This document shows positions 17,231 through 25,354 of a stretch of DNA of 64,000 nt, piece by piece; within the stretch, counting starts at the first letter, position 1, and every line of letters begins with the position of its first letter. Made by a program: the position numbers and the translations under genes. A model generated the notes under the pieces. It saw only the letters and a program-made list of their open reading frames with translations. It did no database searches and was not told the origin of the DNA. Origin of the DNA: Porphyromonadaceae bacterium UBA4262 (GTDB taxonomy: Bacteria > Bacteroidota > Bacteroidia > Bacteroidales > Muribaculaceae); the NCBI GenBank assembly GCA_002396085.1, contig DGWI01000002.1, positions 59,886 through 123,885 of the forward strand, read 5' to 3'.

Positions 17231-17729
17231 GAAACAGATATATACCAAGACCGGCGACCAGGGCATGACCAGCCTGCGTGGGGGCGTGCGCGTCGCCAAG
17301 ACCGACCCTCGCATCGAGACCAACGGCCAGATTGACCATCTCAATGCCTGTCTGGGCATCGTGCGCTCGATGCTTAACAATGATGATGCCAACCGCTCAC
17401 TCATCCACCAGTTGCAGCAAGAATTGATGGTGGTCATGAGCCACATTGCCACGCCCGATGGCGACACCAACCCGCGCCTCCTGCATTGCGGTGAAATCAC
17501 GGCACTGCTTGAGCAGACCATCGACACGATGCCTCACGACGGTGGATTTGTCGTGCCAGGTGGCGGTTCGTCATTGGCGGCATTCATCCATCAGGCTCGC
17601 ACCCAGGCCCGCACCGTTGAGCGACGTTTGTGGGCACTCAACGAGGTTCACCCTGTGGGACAACCTATTCTGGTGATGATCAACCGTCTGTCCGACTATC
17701 TGTTCACCCTAGCCAATACCAACGAATGA
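17229..17729 (+). CDS. Cob(I)alamin adenosyltransferase, PduO type
   Basis: 166 residues. It transfers the adenosyl group of ATP to the cobalt of corrinoids. The N-terminal IYTKTGDQGMTSLRGGVRV carries the ATP-binding motif, followed by KTDPRIETNGQIDHLNACLG and, near the C-terminus, TVERRLWAL and INRLSDYLFTLAN, all PduO/ATR landmarks. No ATG is available; the TTG at 17229 starts exactly at the conserved K-x-I-Y-T-K-T-G-D block and is accepted. The stop overlaps the cbiP ATG (ATGA). It is the second gene of the operon. Confidence 0.93.
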   Translation: MKQIYTKTGDQGMTSLRGGVRVAKTDPRIETNGQIDHLNACLGIVRSMLNNDDANRSLIHQLQQELMVVMSHIATPDGDTNPRLLHCGEITALLEQTIDTMPHDGGFVVPGGGSSLAAFIHQARTQARTVERRLWALNEVHPVGQPILVMINRLSDYLFTLANTNE

Positions 17730-19204
17730 AACCTAGATTGAATCCTGTCATGCTGGCTGGCACGGGCAGCGATGTGGGCAAGAGCGTTATTGCCGCCGCA
17801 CTGTGCCGCATCTTGCGCCAGGATGGCTATGCGCCTGCACCATTCAAGGCGCAGAATATGGCTCTGAACTCCTACGCCACCCCCGAGGGGCTGGAGATAG
17901 GCCGTGCCCAGGCCGTACAGGCCGAGGCAGCCGGCATCCCCTGCCATACCGACATGAATCCTCTCCTGCTCAAGCCACAGAGCGACCACACCTCACAGGT
18001 TGTGCTCCATGGTCGTCCCATCGGCAACAAGAATGCCTACGACTATTGGCGGCGCGGCACTGGCGACATTGACTACCGTGCCGAGGTGTGTGCGGCTTTT
18101 GACCGTCTGGCGGCACGTTACAATCCCATCGTGATGGAGGGCGCGGGCAGCATTTCGGAGATTAATCTGCGTGACACCGACCTGGTGAACATGTCCATGG
18201 CGCGCCATGCAGGGGCCAATGTCATCCTGGTGGGTGACATCGACAGGGGTGGAGTGTTCGCATCGGTCTACGGCAGCATTATGTTACAGACACCCGAAGA
18301 TCGTCGGCTGATTAAGGGCATTATCATCAACAAGTTTCGAGGCGACATGCGACTCTTCGATGACGGTCGTCGACAGCTCGAGGACATCTGCGGTGTTCCA
18401 GTCCTTGGAGTGATCCCTTACTTCAAGGACATCCACATCGAGGAGGAGGACAGCGTCGCCCTGGTGCAGAAGTCGATGCAGGCCGAGCGTGGCAAGGTCA
18501 ACATTGCTGTGATCATGCTACGGCACTTGTCCAATTATACCGACTTCGATGCCTTGGAGCGTGACCCGCGTGTGCATCTGTTCTACACCAACAACACCGA
18601 TGACATCAGCAAGGCCGACATCATCATCTTGCCGGGCACCAAGTCGACCCTGCACGACCTCTACGAACTGCGCCGCAATGGTTGTGCGCAGGCCATCGTC
18701 CGTGCCCGTCGCGAGGGTGCCACAGTGCTGGGCATCTGTGGCGGCTACCAGATGATGGGCGTCGAGGTGCTTGACCCAGACCATGTCGAGGGTGACATCG
18801 AGCGTCTGCCTGGGTTGGGACTGCTGCCCACGACCACAACCATGAATGGGTCGAAGCACACCCGGCAGGTCACTTGCCAGTACGGTACTGGCTACGAGAT
18901 ACATCAGGGCGAAACATCACCTATGGGCGATGCACAGCCTGCCCCTTTGCTGCATTTGGGTGACGGTCGCGACGATGGCTACATTGTTGACGGCAAGTGT
19001 ATGGGCACATACGTTCATGGCATCCTCGACAACGCACCCTTTGTCGATATGCTCCTCAGGCCCTACGCCGGCAAGATAGCACAGGCCGAGGCTCCCTTTG
19101 ACTATGCAGCCTTCAAGGAACAACAGTATGACCTGCTGGCCGACCATGTGCGCCAGTATGTTGACATGAATCAAATCTATAACATTCTCACCCGTCATGA
19201 TTGA
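17726..19204 (+). CDS. cbiP: Cobyric acid synthase
   Basis: About 492 residues; also called CobQ. It amidates positions b, d, e and g of adenosylcobyrinic acid a,c-diamide. The ATG at 17726 overlaps the previous stop (ATGA) and precedes VMLAGTGSDVGKSVIAAAL, the dethiobiotin-synthetase-like P-loop. FKAQNMALNSYATPEGLEIG, NPLLLKPQSDHTSQVVLHG and VMEGAGSISEINL are typical of CbiP. The glutaminase domain has VLGICGGYQMMG (nucleophile Cys), with a late His in MGTYVHGILDN. The frame begun at 17630 would add 32 residues inside the preceding gene and is not used. The 3' end overlaps cobD by 8 bases. Confidence 0.96.
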   Translation: MKPRLNPVMLAGTGSDVGKSVIAAALCRILRQDGYAPAPFKAQNMALNSYATPEGLEIGRAQAVQAEAAGIPCHTDMNPLLLKPQSDHTSQVVLHGRPIGNKNAYDYWRRGTGDIDYRAEVCAAFDRLAARYNPIVMEGAGSISEINLRDTDLVNMSMARHAGANVILVGDIDRGGVFASVYGSIMLQTPEDRRLIKGIIINKFRGDMRLFDDGRRQLEDICGVPVLGVIPYFKDIHIEEEDSVALVQKSMQAERGKVNIAVIMLRHLSNYTDFDALERDPRVHLFYTNNTDDISKADIIILPGTKSTLHDLYELRRNGCAQAIVRARREGATVLGICGGYQMMGVEVLDPDHVEGDIERLPGLGLLPTTTTMNGSKHTRQVTCQYGTGYEIHQGETSPMGDAQPAPLLHLGDGRDDGYIVDGKCMGTYVHGILDNAPFVDMLLRPYAGKIAQAEAPFDYAAFKEQQYDLLADHVRQYVDMNQIYNILTRHD

Positions 19205-20177
19205 AGGACACGGCGACGACCTGCACCGCTACAGCGGCATACAGATGAACTTTAGTTCTAACATCTATGCTCGGGCCGACCTCAGCAGACTCGAGGAATA
19301 CTTGTGTTCGCGCATGCAGGTCATCCGCTCCTATCCCGAGCCGTCGGCTTCGTCGCTCGAGCGGCTCATAGCCCGGCAGCACGGCATCAGTCCCGACTGT
19401 GTGTTGGTTACCAGTGGAGCAGTCGATGCCATCTACCTCATTGCCCAGACCTATCGTCACTGGGGCACATGCCATGTGGTGCAGCCCACCTTCAGCGAGT
19501 ATGCCGACGCCTGTCGCACCTTTGGTTATCGTGAGGTCGATGATGGGGCCATTGGCTGGCTATGCAACCCCAACAACCCCACAGGTTCCGTTTTGAAGAC
19601 CGATCAGGTATTGCTCATGGCACAGCGTCATCGGCTGTTGGTGGTCGATCAATCCTATGAGGACTATACCCTAGAGTCTTTGCTCGGTGCTGCCGATGGG
19701 GTGGGGCATGATAATATCATCGTGTTGCACTCCATGACCAAGCGCTATGCGGTGCCGGGATTGCGACTGGGCTATGTCACCGCCAATGCCGAAATCATCA
19801 GTCAGTTGCGCTGCCAATACCGCCCATGGGCCATCAATGCCCTTTCGCTTGAGGCTGGCAAGTGGCTGATTGCAAATAATTTCCAGGCCATCCCGCATCT
19901 GCCCGATTATTTGGCCGAGACACAGCGGCTGCGTGCTGAGTTACAAGGCATCGACAGCATCGAGACGCGCGACACGAGCACCAACTTCTTCCTATGTTCG
20001 GTGGCCAGCACTACCGCTGCCCAACTCAAGGAGTCTCTGGCTCGTGAACACGGCATCCTCATTCGCGATGCCTCCAACTTTGTAGGGCTTAGTCCCCATC
20101 ACTTCCGCATTGCCACCCAGTCGCCTGCCGAGAACGAAGCACTAGTTCGTGCCATTGTCCAAATTCTAAGTCGATGA
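19197..20177 (+). CDS. cobD: Threonine-phosphate decarboxylase (PLP enzyme)
   Basis: 326 residues, class I/II aminotransferase fold. It makes (R)-1-amino-2-propanol phosphate, the linker of the nucleotide loop. GHGDDLHRYSGIQMNFSSNI and IRSYPEPSASSLERLIA are the CobD-type N-terminus. WLCNPNNPTGSV and VVDQSYEDYTLES bind PLP. The Schiff-base Lys is in HSMTKRYAVPGLRLGYVTAN. It resembles histidinol-phosphate aminotransferase, but the cob operon context settles the role. It overlaps both neighbours by a few bases. Confidence 0.93.
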   Translation: MIEGHGDDLHRYSGIQMNFSSNIYARADLSRLEEYLCSRMQVIRSYPEPSASSLERLIARQHGISPDCVLVTSGAVDAIYLIAQTYRHWGTCHVVQPTFSEYADACRTFGYREVDDGAIGWLCNPNNPTGSVLKTDQVLLMAQRHRLLVVDQSYEDYTLESLLGAADGVGHDNIIVLHSMTKRYAVPGLRLGYVTANAEIISQLRCQYRPWAINALSLEAGKWLIANNFQAIPHLPDYLAETQRLRAELQGIDSIETRDTSTNFFLCSVASTTAAQLKESLAREHGILIRDASNFVGLSPHHFRIATQSPAENEALVRAIVQILSR

Positions 20178-21109
20178 ACGAAGTACTATTATTGTCCCTT
20201 ATTCCCCTGTTGGTGGGATGGTTGCTTGACCTTGTATTGGGCGACCCTATCTGGCTGCCACACCCAGTCGTGTGGTTTGGCAAGATGATAGGGTGGGGCG
20301 AGCATCGCCTGAACCACGGTTCGCATCGCATGGTCAAGGGAGCCGTGCTTGCTGTCACATTGATTGTCTTGGTTTTCGGCTTATGGACACTAGTGCGCTG
20401 GGTCATTCCCAACCAGTGGGTGGTGTGTGCACTTGATGTCGTGGTGGTGTTCTACTGCCTGGCGGGAACCACCCTCATCCGTGAGGTCAGGGAGGTGTTC
20501 TTGGCACTGGATCGCTCGCTCGACGAGGGGCGTCGACAGGTGGCACGCATCGTGGGGCGCGATACTAGTCAACTCACAGCCCAGGAAGTGCGCACCGCCG
20601 CGCTCGAGACGCTAGCCGAGAACTTGAGTGACGGTGTGATAGCCCCGCTCTTCTGGTTCGCCCTGTTGGGCACACCCGGAATGCTGGCCTACAAGATGGT
20701 CAACACCCTTGATTCGATGATAGGCTATCGCACCGAGCGTTACAAGGACTTCGGTTGCTGGGCAGCCCGTATCGACGATGTGGCCAACTATATCCCCGCT
20801 CGCTTGACTGCCCTGCTCATGGTCGTTGCGGCAGGCCGATTGTCATTGTTGAAATTCGTCTGGCGCAATGGTCGTCGCCATGCTAGTCCTAACAGTGGAT
20901 ATCCCGAGGCTGCTCTGGCGGGAATCCTCAATTGCCGCTTCGGCGGGCCACATTACTACTTCGGCGAGTTGTTCGACAAGCCCTTCATCGGCGAGAACGA
21001 CCGCCCACTCACAACTGCCGACATGAAGACAGCGGTGCGAATCAATCGCACCGCCGAGGTCCTGATGCTCCTGATCACGGCATTAGCCTTCGGCCTCATC
21101 TTCTCTTAA
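20174..21109 (+). CDS. cbiB: Adenosylcobinamide-phosphate synthase
   Basis: 311-residue integral membrane protein that joins aminopropanol phosphate to adenosylcobyric acid. LVGWLLDLVLGDPIWLPHPV and WFGKMIGWGEHRLN open the protein. TLAENLSDGVIAPLFWFALL, YKMVNTLDSMIGYRTERYKD and FGCWAARIDDVANYIPARLT are CbiB signatures. It has four to five hydrophobic helices. It is the last gene of the plus-strand operon, overlapping cobD by four bases and converging with cobT on a short repeat. Confidence 0.96.
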   Translation: MNEVLLLSLIPLLVGWLLDLVLGDPIWLPHPVVWFGKMIGWGEHRLNHGSHRMVKGAVLAVTLIVLVFGLWTLVRWVIPNQWVVCALDVVVVFYCLAGTTLIREVREVFLALDRSLDEGRRQVARIVGRDTSQLTAQEVRTAALETLAENLSDGVIAPLFWFALLGTPGMLAYKMVNTLDSMIGYRTERYKDFGCWAARIDDVANYIPARLTALLMVVAAGRLSLLKFVWRNGRRHASPNSGYPEAALAGILNCRFGGPHYYFGELFDKPFIGENDRPLTTADMKTAVRINRTAEVLMLLITALAFGLIFS

Positions 21110-21131
21110 TTCTAAATTCTAAATTAATTAG
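21106..21131. repeat. Short AATTCTAAATTCT repeat between convergent cbiB and cobT
   Basis: Two to three copies of TTCTAAA-type units lie between and touch the ends of two convergent genes. This is one of a family of boundary repeats in this window. Confidence 0.5.
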
Positions 21132-22177
21132 AAGTACTTCGTGATCTTGGCGGTGTCAAAGTTGTTCATCTCATTGATCATCCGCACGGCCGAGTCTAGA
21201 ATGGGGAAGGCGCACAACGCACCGGTTCCTTCGCCCAAACGAAGACCCAGATTGAGCAACGGGCGTGCACCCACGATGTCGAGCATGCGCCGATGACCGC
21301 TCTCGTCACCACAGTGTGTGAACACCATGTAGTCTTGAGCCTCGGGGCACAGTCGGATGGCAGCGATGGCGCATGCCGTCATGATGAAGCCGTCGACCAG
21401 CACAACTAAGCCTCGCTCTGCTCCACGCAGCATGGCACCGACAGCAGCCACCATCTCAAATCCCCCAAAGTAGCGGATGACATCTTCAGCATCCACCTTC
21501 GCCGTGTCGCCAGACCGTGTCTGGCGATAATGCTCTACTGCCTCGGCCAGCACTTGGCGCTTGTGACTGATGCCTGGCGAGTCAAGCCCAGCACCGGCTC
21601 CGATGCACTCGTCTAGTGGAATGTTGCCGAACAGGCTCATCCAGATACTAGACGGCGAGGTGTTGGCAATGCCCATTTCGCCCACACTTATGACTTGGCA
21701 CCCCTCGGCGACACATTCGTCAACCAGCCGGACACCCACCTGCATGGCGTGTTCATATTCCTCTTGGTTCATCGCGGCCTCATGCAGGAAATTGCGTGTA
21801 CCGCGGGCTATCTTGCAGTCGATGATGCCATCGATGCCACTCAGGTCATAGTCCACGCCCACATCGACGATGCGCAACTTGAACCCGTGCTGGCGGCAGA
21901 ACATGTTCACGCCACCACCACCGTGGGTGAAGTTGATCATTTGTTGCCACGTCACCTCACGGGGCGACACACTCACACCCTCGCGTTCGATGCCGTGGTC
22001 ACCCCCCAGCAGCAGGTGGCAGGGGTGGTTGAGACTAGGAGTCAACGTGTGTTGGATAAGGCCTATCTGCAAGGCTAGTTCCTCAAGTCTGCCCAGCGAG
22101 CCTTTAGGTTTATTCAGGTGGTCAATTTTTTGCTGCAATTGTGCCTGCAGCGAGCGGTCAACAGGTTGTATGTTCAT
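21128..22177 (-). CDS. cobT: Nicotinate-nucleotide-dimethylbenzimidazole phosphoribosyltransferase
   Basis: About 349 residues. It activates the lower ligand base to its alpha-ribotide. MNIQPVDRSLQAQLQQKIDH at 22177 is taken as the start; the frame continues 12 codons upstream but through a poor leader. GSLGRLEELALQIGLIQ, LLLGGDHGIEREGVSVSP, THGGGGVNMFCRQHG, GEMGIANTSPSS and RLGEGTGALCAFPI (with the expected catalytic Glu) are CobT landmarks. It is the last gene of the minus-strand cobS-cobC-cobU-cobT group, separated from cobU by a repeat-filled spacer. No lower-ligand synthesis gene (bluB or bza) is in the window. Confidence 0.96.
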   Translation of the reverse strand: MNIQPVDRSLQAQLQQKIDHLNKPKGSLGRLEELALQIGLIQHTLTPSLNHPCHLLLGGDHGIEREGVSVSPREVTWQQMINFTHGGGGVNMFCRQHGFKLRIVDVGVDYDLSGIDGIIDCKIARGTRNFLHEAAMNQEEYEHAMQVGVRLVDECVAEGCQVISVGEMGIANTSPSSIWMSLFGNIPLDECIGAGAGLDSPGISHKRQVLAEAVEHYRQTRSGDTAKVDAEDVIRYFGGFEMVAAVGAMLRGAERGLVVLVDGFIMTACAIAAIRLCPEAQDYMVFTHCGDESGHRRMLDIVGARPLLNLGLRLGEGTGALCAFPILDSAVRMINEMNNFDTAKITKYF

Positions 22178-22195
22178 TTTATTAAAGGTTTCAAT

Positions 22196-22261
22196 CACAC
22201 CGATTACCGACAACTGATTACCGATAACCGATAACCAATAACCAATAACCGATAACCAATT
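22196..22261. repeat. Short tandem repeat, GATAACC units, between cobU and cobT
   Basis: About seven degenerate copies of CGATAACC / CAATAACC / CGATTACC fill the 84-base spacer. Confidence 0.7.
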
Positions 22262-22768
22262 CTATTTGATTTTAACGGCTATGCCCGACACCATCAGGTA
22301 GACCTCATCGGCATGTGCAGCGATATATTGGTTCATCCAGCCCTCCAGGTCAGTGAACTTGCGCTGCACGGCATTGTCGCTAGTGCCGCCGCTGCCTATC
22401 TCGTTGGTCACAAAGATGAAGGTCGCGTCGTGCGAGGTGAAGCGGTCAAACTCTTGCTTGGCCATTCCAAGCGTCTGGTCAACCTCCTGGTTGTCAACGA
22501 AAAAGTTGGTCAGCCACAAGGTCACGCAGTCGATGACCGCCACACGCCCTGTCAGGTCATGGCGGCTCAGATAGCGTTCCTCCTCGATATTGGTCCATTG
22601 CGGGCCACGTCGCTCTTGATGACGGCGCACACGTTCACCGAACTCCTCGTCCCAGATGTGCGCGGTGGCGACATAGACGGGATTGTCGCTCAAGTTCAGA
22701 GCCAGCCGCTCGGCCTGTGTGCTCTTGCCCGACCGTTGCCCGCCGGTTATTAATATAATCTTGCTCAT
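22262..22768 (-). CDS. cobU: Adenosylcobinamide kinase / adenosylcobinamide-phosphate guanylyltransferase
   Basis: 168 residues. It phosphorylates adenosylcobinamide and then transfers GMP to give adenosylcobinamide-GDP. The P-loop is ITGGQRSGKSTQAERLAL. Other CobU motifs are YVATAHIWDEEFGERVRRHQ, RRGPQWTNIEEE, VAVIDCVTLWLTN and FVTNEIGSG. Length is standard (about 170-180). The start overlaps the stop of cobC by four bases. Confidence 0.95.
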   Translation of the reverse strand: MSKIILITGGQRSGKSTQAERLALNLSDNPVYVATAHIWDEEFGERVRRHQERRGPQWTNIEEERYLSRHDLTGRVAVIDCVTLWLTNFFVDNQEVDQTLGMAKQEFDRFTSHDATFIFVTNEIGSGGTSDNAVQRKFTDLEGWMNQYIAAHADEVYLMVSGIAVKIK

Positions 22769-23295
22769 AATTCAATTGTTATTAGTCCGCCGAACGGCAC
22801 CAAGTGATCCCAGGCATTCTCCTCGGTGTAGAGCCCGGCATATAGTCCGGCGGCAACCAGAACACCACCATGTGCAAAGATGGCTACTCGCTCATATTCT
22901 TGCTGGCGCAATTGGTCAAGGAATGATGCCACGCGGGCACGGAGGTCTGGAAATGCCTCACCGCCAGTGGTGGGCAGATGCATATAGTCTTGATACCATG
23001 CCTGCAAGTGGGGATCCTGTATCTCATCATACAGTTGCATTTCCCACTGCCCCATGTTCATCTCCATGAGTCGGGCATCGACCGTCGGGGTGGGGTAACC
23101 ACAATAGGCGGCCAATTTTCGGGCCCGCGTCAGTGGCGACGAGTACACGGCATCAAGGGGCATGAATGGTTGCAGATTGCGCAGCGTCTGTTTAGCCTCT
23201 TGCTCAAAGGTGTCGCTCACCGGCACATCGGTCTGCCCATAGCATGTGCCACGCGGCACTGCCACACTGGTGTGTCTGATCAATACTACTTGCAT
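22765..23295 (-). CDS. cobC: Alpha-ribazole-5'-phosphate phosphatase (histidine phosphatase)
   Basis: About 176 residues, histidine phosphatase superfamily. It removes the 5' phosphate of alpha-ribazole phosphate or of adenosylcobalamin phosphate. VVLIRHTSVAVPRGTCYGQT carries the RH catalytic pair, and VYSSPLTRARKLA and VAIFAHGGVLVAAG follow. The ATG at 23295 starts right at the first strand (MQVVLIRHTS); the longer frame to 23340 would run into cobS. It overlaps cobS by 10 bases and cobU by four. The family is broad, but the operon supports CobC. Confidence 0.9.
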   Translation of the reverse strand: MQVVLIRHTSVAVPRGTCYGQTDVPVSDTFEQEAKQTLRNLQPFMPLDAVYSSPLTRARKLAAYCGYPTPTVDARLMEMNMGQWEMQLYDEIQDPHLQAWYQDYMHLPTTGGEAFPDLRARVASFLDQLRQQEYERVAIFAHGGVLVAAGLYAGLYTEENAWDHLVPFGGLITIEL

Positions 23296-24071
23296 GTGAA
23301 GACAATGGTTAGTAACGTGGCAAGTTCGACCAGCAGGCACACTGCGCCGCAGCAGTCACCGGTATAACCTTGCAACTTGCGCCAGATGAGCATATACAGG
23401 AAGTACATCACTACACCGGGGACAAAGATGATGTAGTACCACTGGCCGATGCCTGTTAGCCACAGGAATGCCACCATCGGCAACAGACCCTGCACCGACT
23501 GACCGACACCGGCTGCAATGCTGGGGCGGCGGTACACGGTGTGGTTCTTGGCAGTCTCCTCGGTGCGCGCATATGGTAACATCGACACCAGTTGGCTGCT
23601 CAACATCTTGGCGTAAGGGTCGGCTGCCACAATACCCAGTGCGGCCACTGCAGGGGGTAGTGAGAACAAAGTCGCGGCCAGCAACAGCACATACACCACA
23701 AGACCCAGCACCCCGTATGTGCCGATGTGCGAGTCCTTCATGATGGCGAGGATGCGCTCGCGGTCCACACCGCCACCCATGCCATCGATGAAGTCGGCCA
23801 ATCCATCCTCGTGCAGCGCCCCTGTCACCAACAAGCGCACCGCAATGGCCACAATCACCGCTACGGCAATGGGCATGAACAGGCTGCACAGATACAGCGT
23901 GCCGCCCATGATGCCACCCGTCACCCAGCCAGCCAGTGGCCAAAACTCGACCACCGACCTAAAACTCTCGCGCGGCGGCTGGTGCAGCCGCCACAACGGC
24001 AACCGTGTGAAGAATATTAGCGCTGCCCACAGCCGATCATACCATCCTATCTGTTCAGTCTTCTCTTGCAT
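23286..24071 (-). CDS. cobS: Adenosylcobinamide-GDP ribazoletransferase (cobalamin synthase)
   Basis: About 261 residues, a polytopic membrane enzyme that joins adenosylcobinamide-GDP and alpha-ribazole. The start at 24071 (MQEKTEQIGWYDRLWAALIF) is the usual CobS N-terminus, followed by FTRLPLW and VVEFWPLAGWVTGG. The metal-binding signature GALHEDGLADFIDGMGGG and MKDSHIGTYGVLGLV are clear. The frame extending to 24227 runs across the promoter and is rejected. It is the first gene of the minus-strand nucleotide-loop operon. Confidence 0.95.
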   Translation of the reverse strand: MQEKTEQIGWYDRLWAALIFFTRLPLWRLHQPPRESFRSVVEFWPLAGWVTGGIMGGTLYLCSLFMPIAVAVIVAIAVRLLVTGALHEDGLADFIDGMGGGVDRERILAIMKDSHIGTYGVLGLVVYVLLLAATLFSLPPAVAALGIVAADPYAKMLSSQLVSMLPYARTEETAKNHTVYRRPSIAAGVGQSVQGLLPMVAFLWLTGIGQWYYIIFVPGVVMYFLYMLIWRKLQGYTGDCCGAVCLLVELATLLTIVFTCK

Positions 24072-24089
24072 TGTATCTACACATTTTTG

Positions 24090-24097
24090 CAAAATTA
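24090..24097 (-). promoter_or_regulatory. Predicted cobS operon promoter, -7 box TAATTTTG
   Basis: Minus-strand TAATTTTG, 19 bases before the cobS start, in the 176-base divergent spacer with btuF. No B12 box was found in this spacer. Confidence 0.55.
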
Positions 24098-24189
24098 CAA
24101 AGAATAATTGACACTCGCGGCAAGCAGTGGCGTCATTTTTTTTGTGATGTTGGATAAATAACGTTACACCTCGGAAATGCTCAAATAAA

Positions 24190-24221
24190 TTTGGCGTTTC
24201 GGTGAGTTTGCAGTAATTTTG
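24190..24221 (+). promoter_or_regulatory. Predicted btuF promoter, -33 TTTG and -7 TAATTTTG
   Basis: TTTG at 24190-24193 and TAATTTTG at 24214-24221 are 20 bases apart, the expected Bacteroidota spacing. The btuF ATG follows at 24248 with an AGAGGAAAAA ribosome-binding region. Confidence 0.65.
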
Positions 24222-24247
24222 CACCATATTAATAAATAGAGGAAAAA

Positions 24248-25354
24248 ATGAAGAATTTTTTGGTTTGTGTTGCCCTGATGGTGATGCTCTGCGCCTGCCA
24301 GCAAGCAGGAAATACAGGAAAGGATGTAAACCATGCAGCCGACTCGTTGGCTACCATTAATGTGAAGTATGCCACAGGATTTACTGTACGTGACTCTGCC
24401 AGCGTCCGTCTGGTTGATGTGGGCGAGAAGGATCACTTTGCATTGGTACGCAACGAGGATGATCGCGTGCCTGAGGGCTATGTCAAGGTCAAGGTGCCCA
24501 TTCAGCGCACTATCTGCATGACTGCTTTGCAACTGAGCAATTTCACCATTCTTGAAGCGCATGATGTTGTCAAGGGCATCACTGGCACCAAGAATCTGTT
24601 CAACGAGGATATTTTGGCGCGTGTCAAGGACGGTCGCATGGTCAAGATTGGCATGGAGGGTGAGTTTGACACCGAGTTGGTGATGGCTGCCAACCCCGAT
24701 GTGATCTTCATCTCGCCATCGAAGCGTGGCGGATATGATGCCATCAAGGAAACTGGCATCACCCTGGTGCCCCATCTGGGCTACAAGGAACTCGACCCGC
24801 TGGGTCAGGCCGAGTGGATCAAGTTTATTGGTATGTTCATCGGCAAGGAAAAGGAGGCTAACGAACTCTTCGCCGGTATCGAGCAGCGTTACAACGACCT
24901 CAAGGCCAAGGTTGCCGATGTGGCACAGCGCCCCACCGTCACAAGTGGCGAGATGCACTATGGCAACTGGCACGCCGTGGGGGGCAAGAACTATCTGGCA
25001 CAGATCTTCCGCGATGCCGGTGCCGACTATGTCATCAACGATGACGAGACTTCGGGCGAGGATCTGGAGTTTGAGAAGATGTACGCCCTCTCGGCCAACG
25101 CCGACTACTGGCGCATCCTCAACAGTTATCCCGATGAGTTCAGTTACGACGCCCTCAAGGCGAGTGAGCCACGCAACGAGATGCTCAAGGCATTCAAGGA
25201 GCACAAAGTCATCTACTGCAACATGAAGAAAACCCCTTATTACGAGATTTCGCCTGTCAAGCCCGACGTGTTGCTCAAGGACTTCGTGGCCATCTTCCAT
25301 CCCGAACTAGTTGAGAAGGACTATCAACCCACCTTCTATCATCTGCTCAAATGA
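24248..25354 (+). CDS. btuF: ABC transporter substrate-binding lipoprotein (BtuF/FhuD-type)
   Basis: 368 residues. The signal peptide ends in a lipobox (MKNFLVCVALMVMLCACQQA, Cys 17 or so), so the protein is anchored. The periplasmic-binding fold of class III follows: RTICMTALQLSNFTILEAHD, VMAANPDVIFISPSKRGGYD, LVPHLGYKELDPLGQAEWIK, then a long helix and GEMHYGNWHAVGGKNYLAQI. In this family the ligand is B12, heme or a siderophore. The cobalamin island makes corrinoid the best guess, and the Porphyromonas IhtC protein is a similar neighbour in a heme locus. It overlaps btuC by four bases. Confidence 0.82.
   Translation: MKNFLVCVALMVMLCACQQAGNTGKDVNHAADSLATINVKYATGFTVRDSASVRLVDVGEKDHFALVRNEDDRVPEGYVKVKVPIQRTICMTALQLSNFTILEAHDVVKGITGTKNLFNEDILARVKDGRMVKIGMEGEFDTELVMAANPDVIFISPSKRGGYDAIKETGITLVPHLGYKELDPLGQAEWIKFIGMFIGKEKEANELFAGIEQRYNDLKAKVADVAQRPTVTSGEMHYGNWHAVGGKNYLAQIFRDAGADYVINDDETSGEDLEFEKMYALSANADYWRILNSYPDEFSYDALKASEPRNEMLKAFKEHKVIYCNMKKTPYYEISPVKPDVLLKDFVAIFHPELVEKDYQPTFYHLLK

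Noticed and set aside
24098..24189. Second cobalamin riboswitch in the cobS-btuF spacer
   Set aside because: No B12 box or GCCACTG block on either strand.
24164..25300. 378-codon open frame antisense to btuF
   Set aside because: Shadow of btuF; the forward frame has a lipobox, promoter and family motifs.
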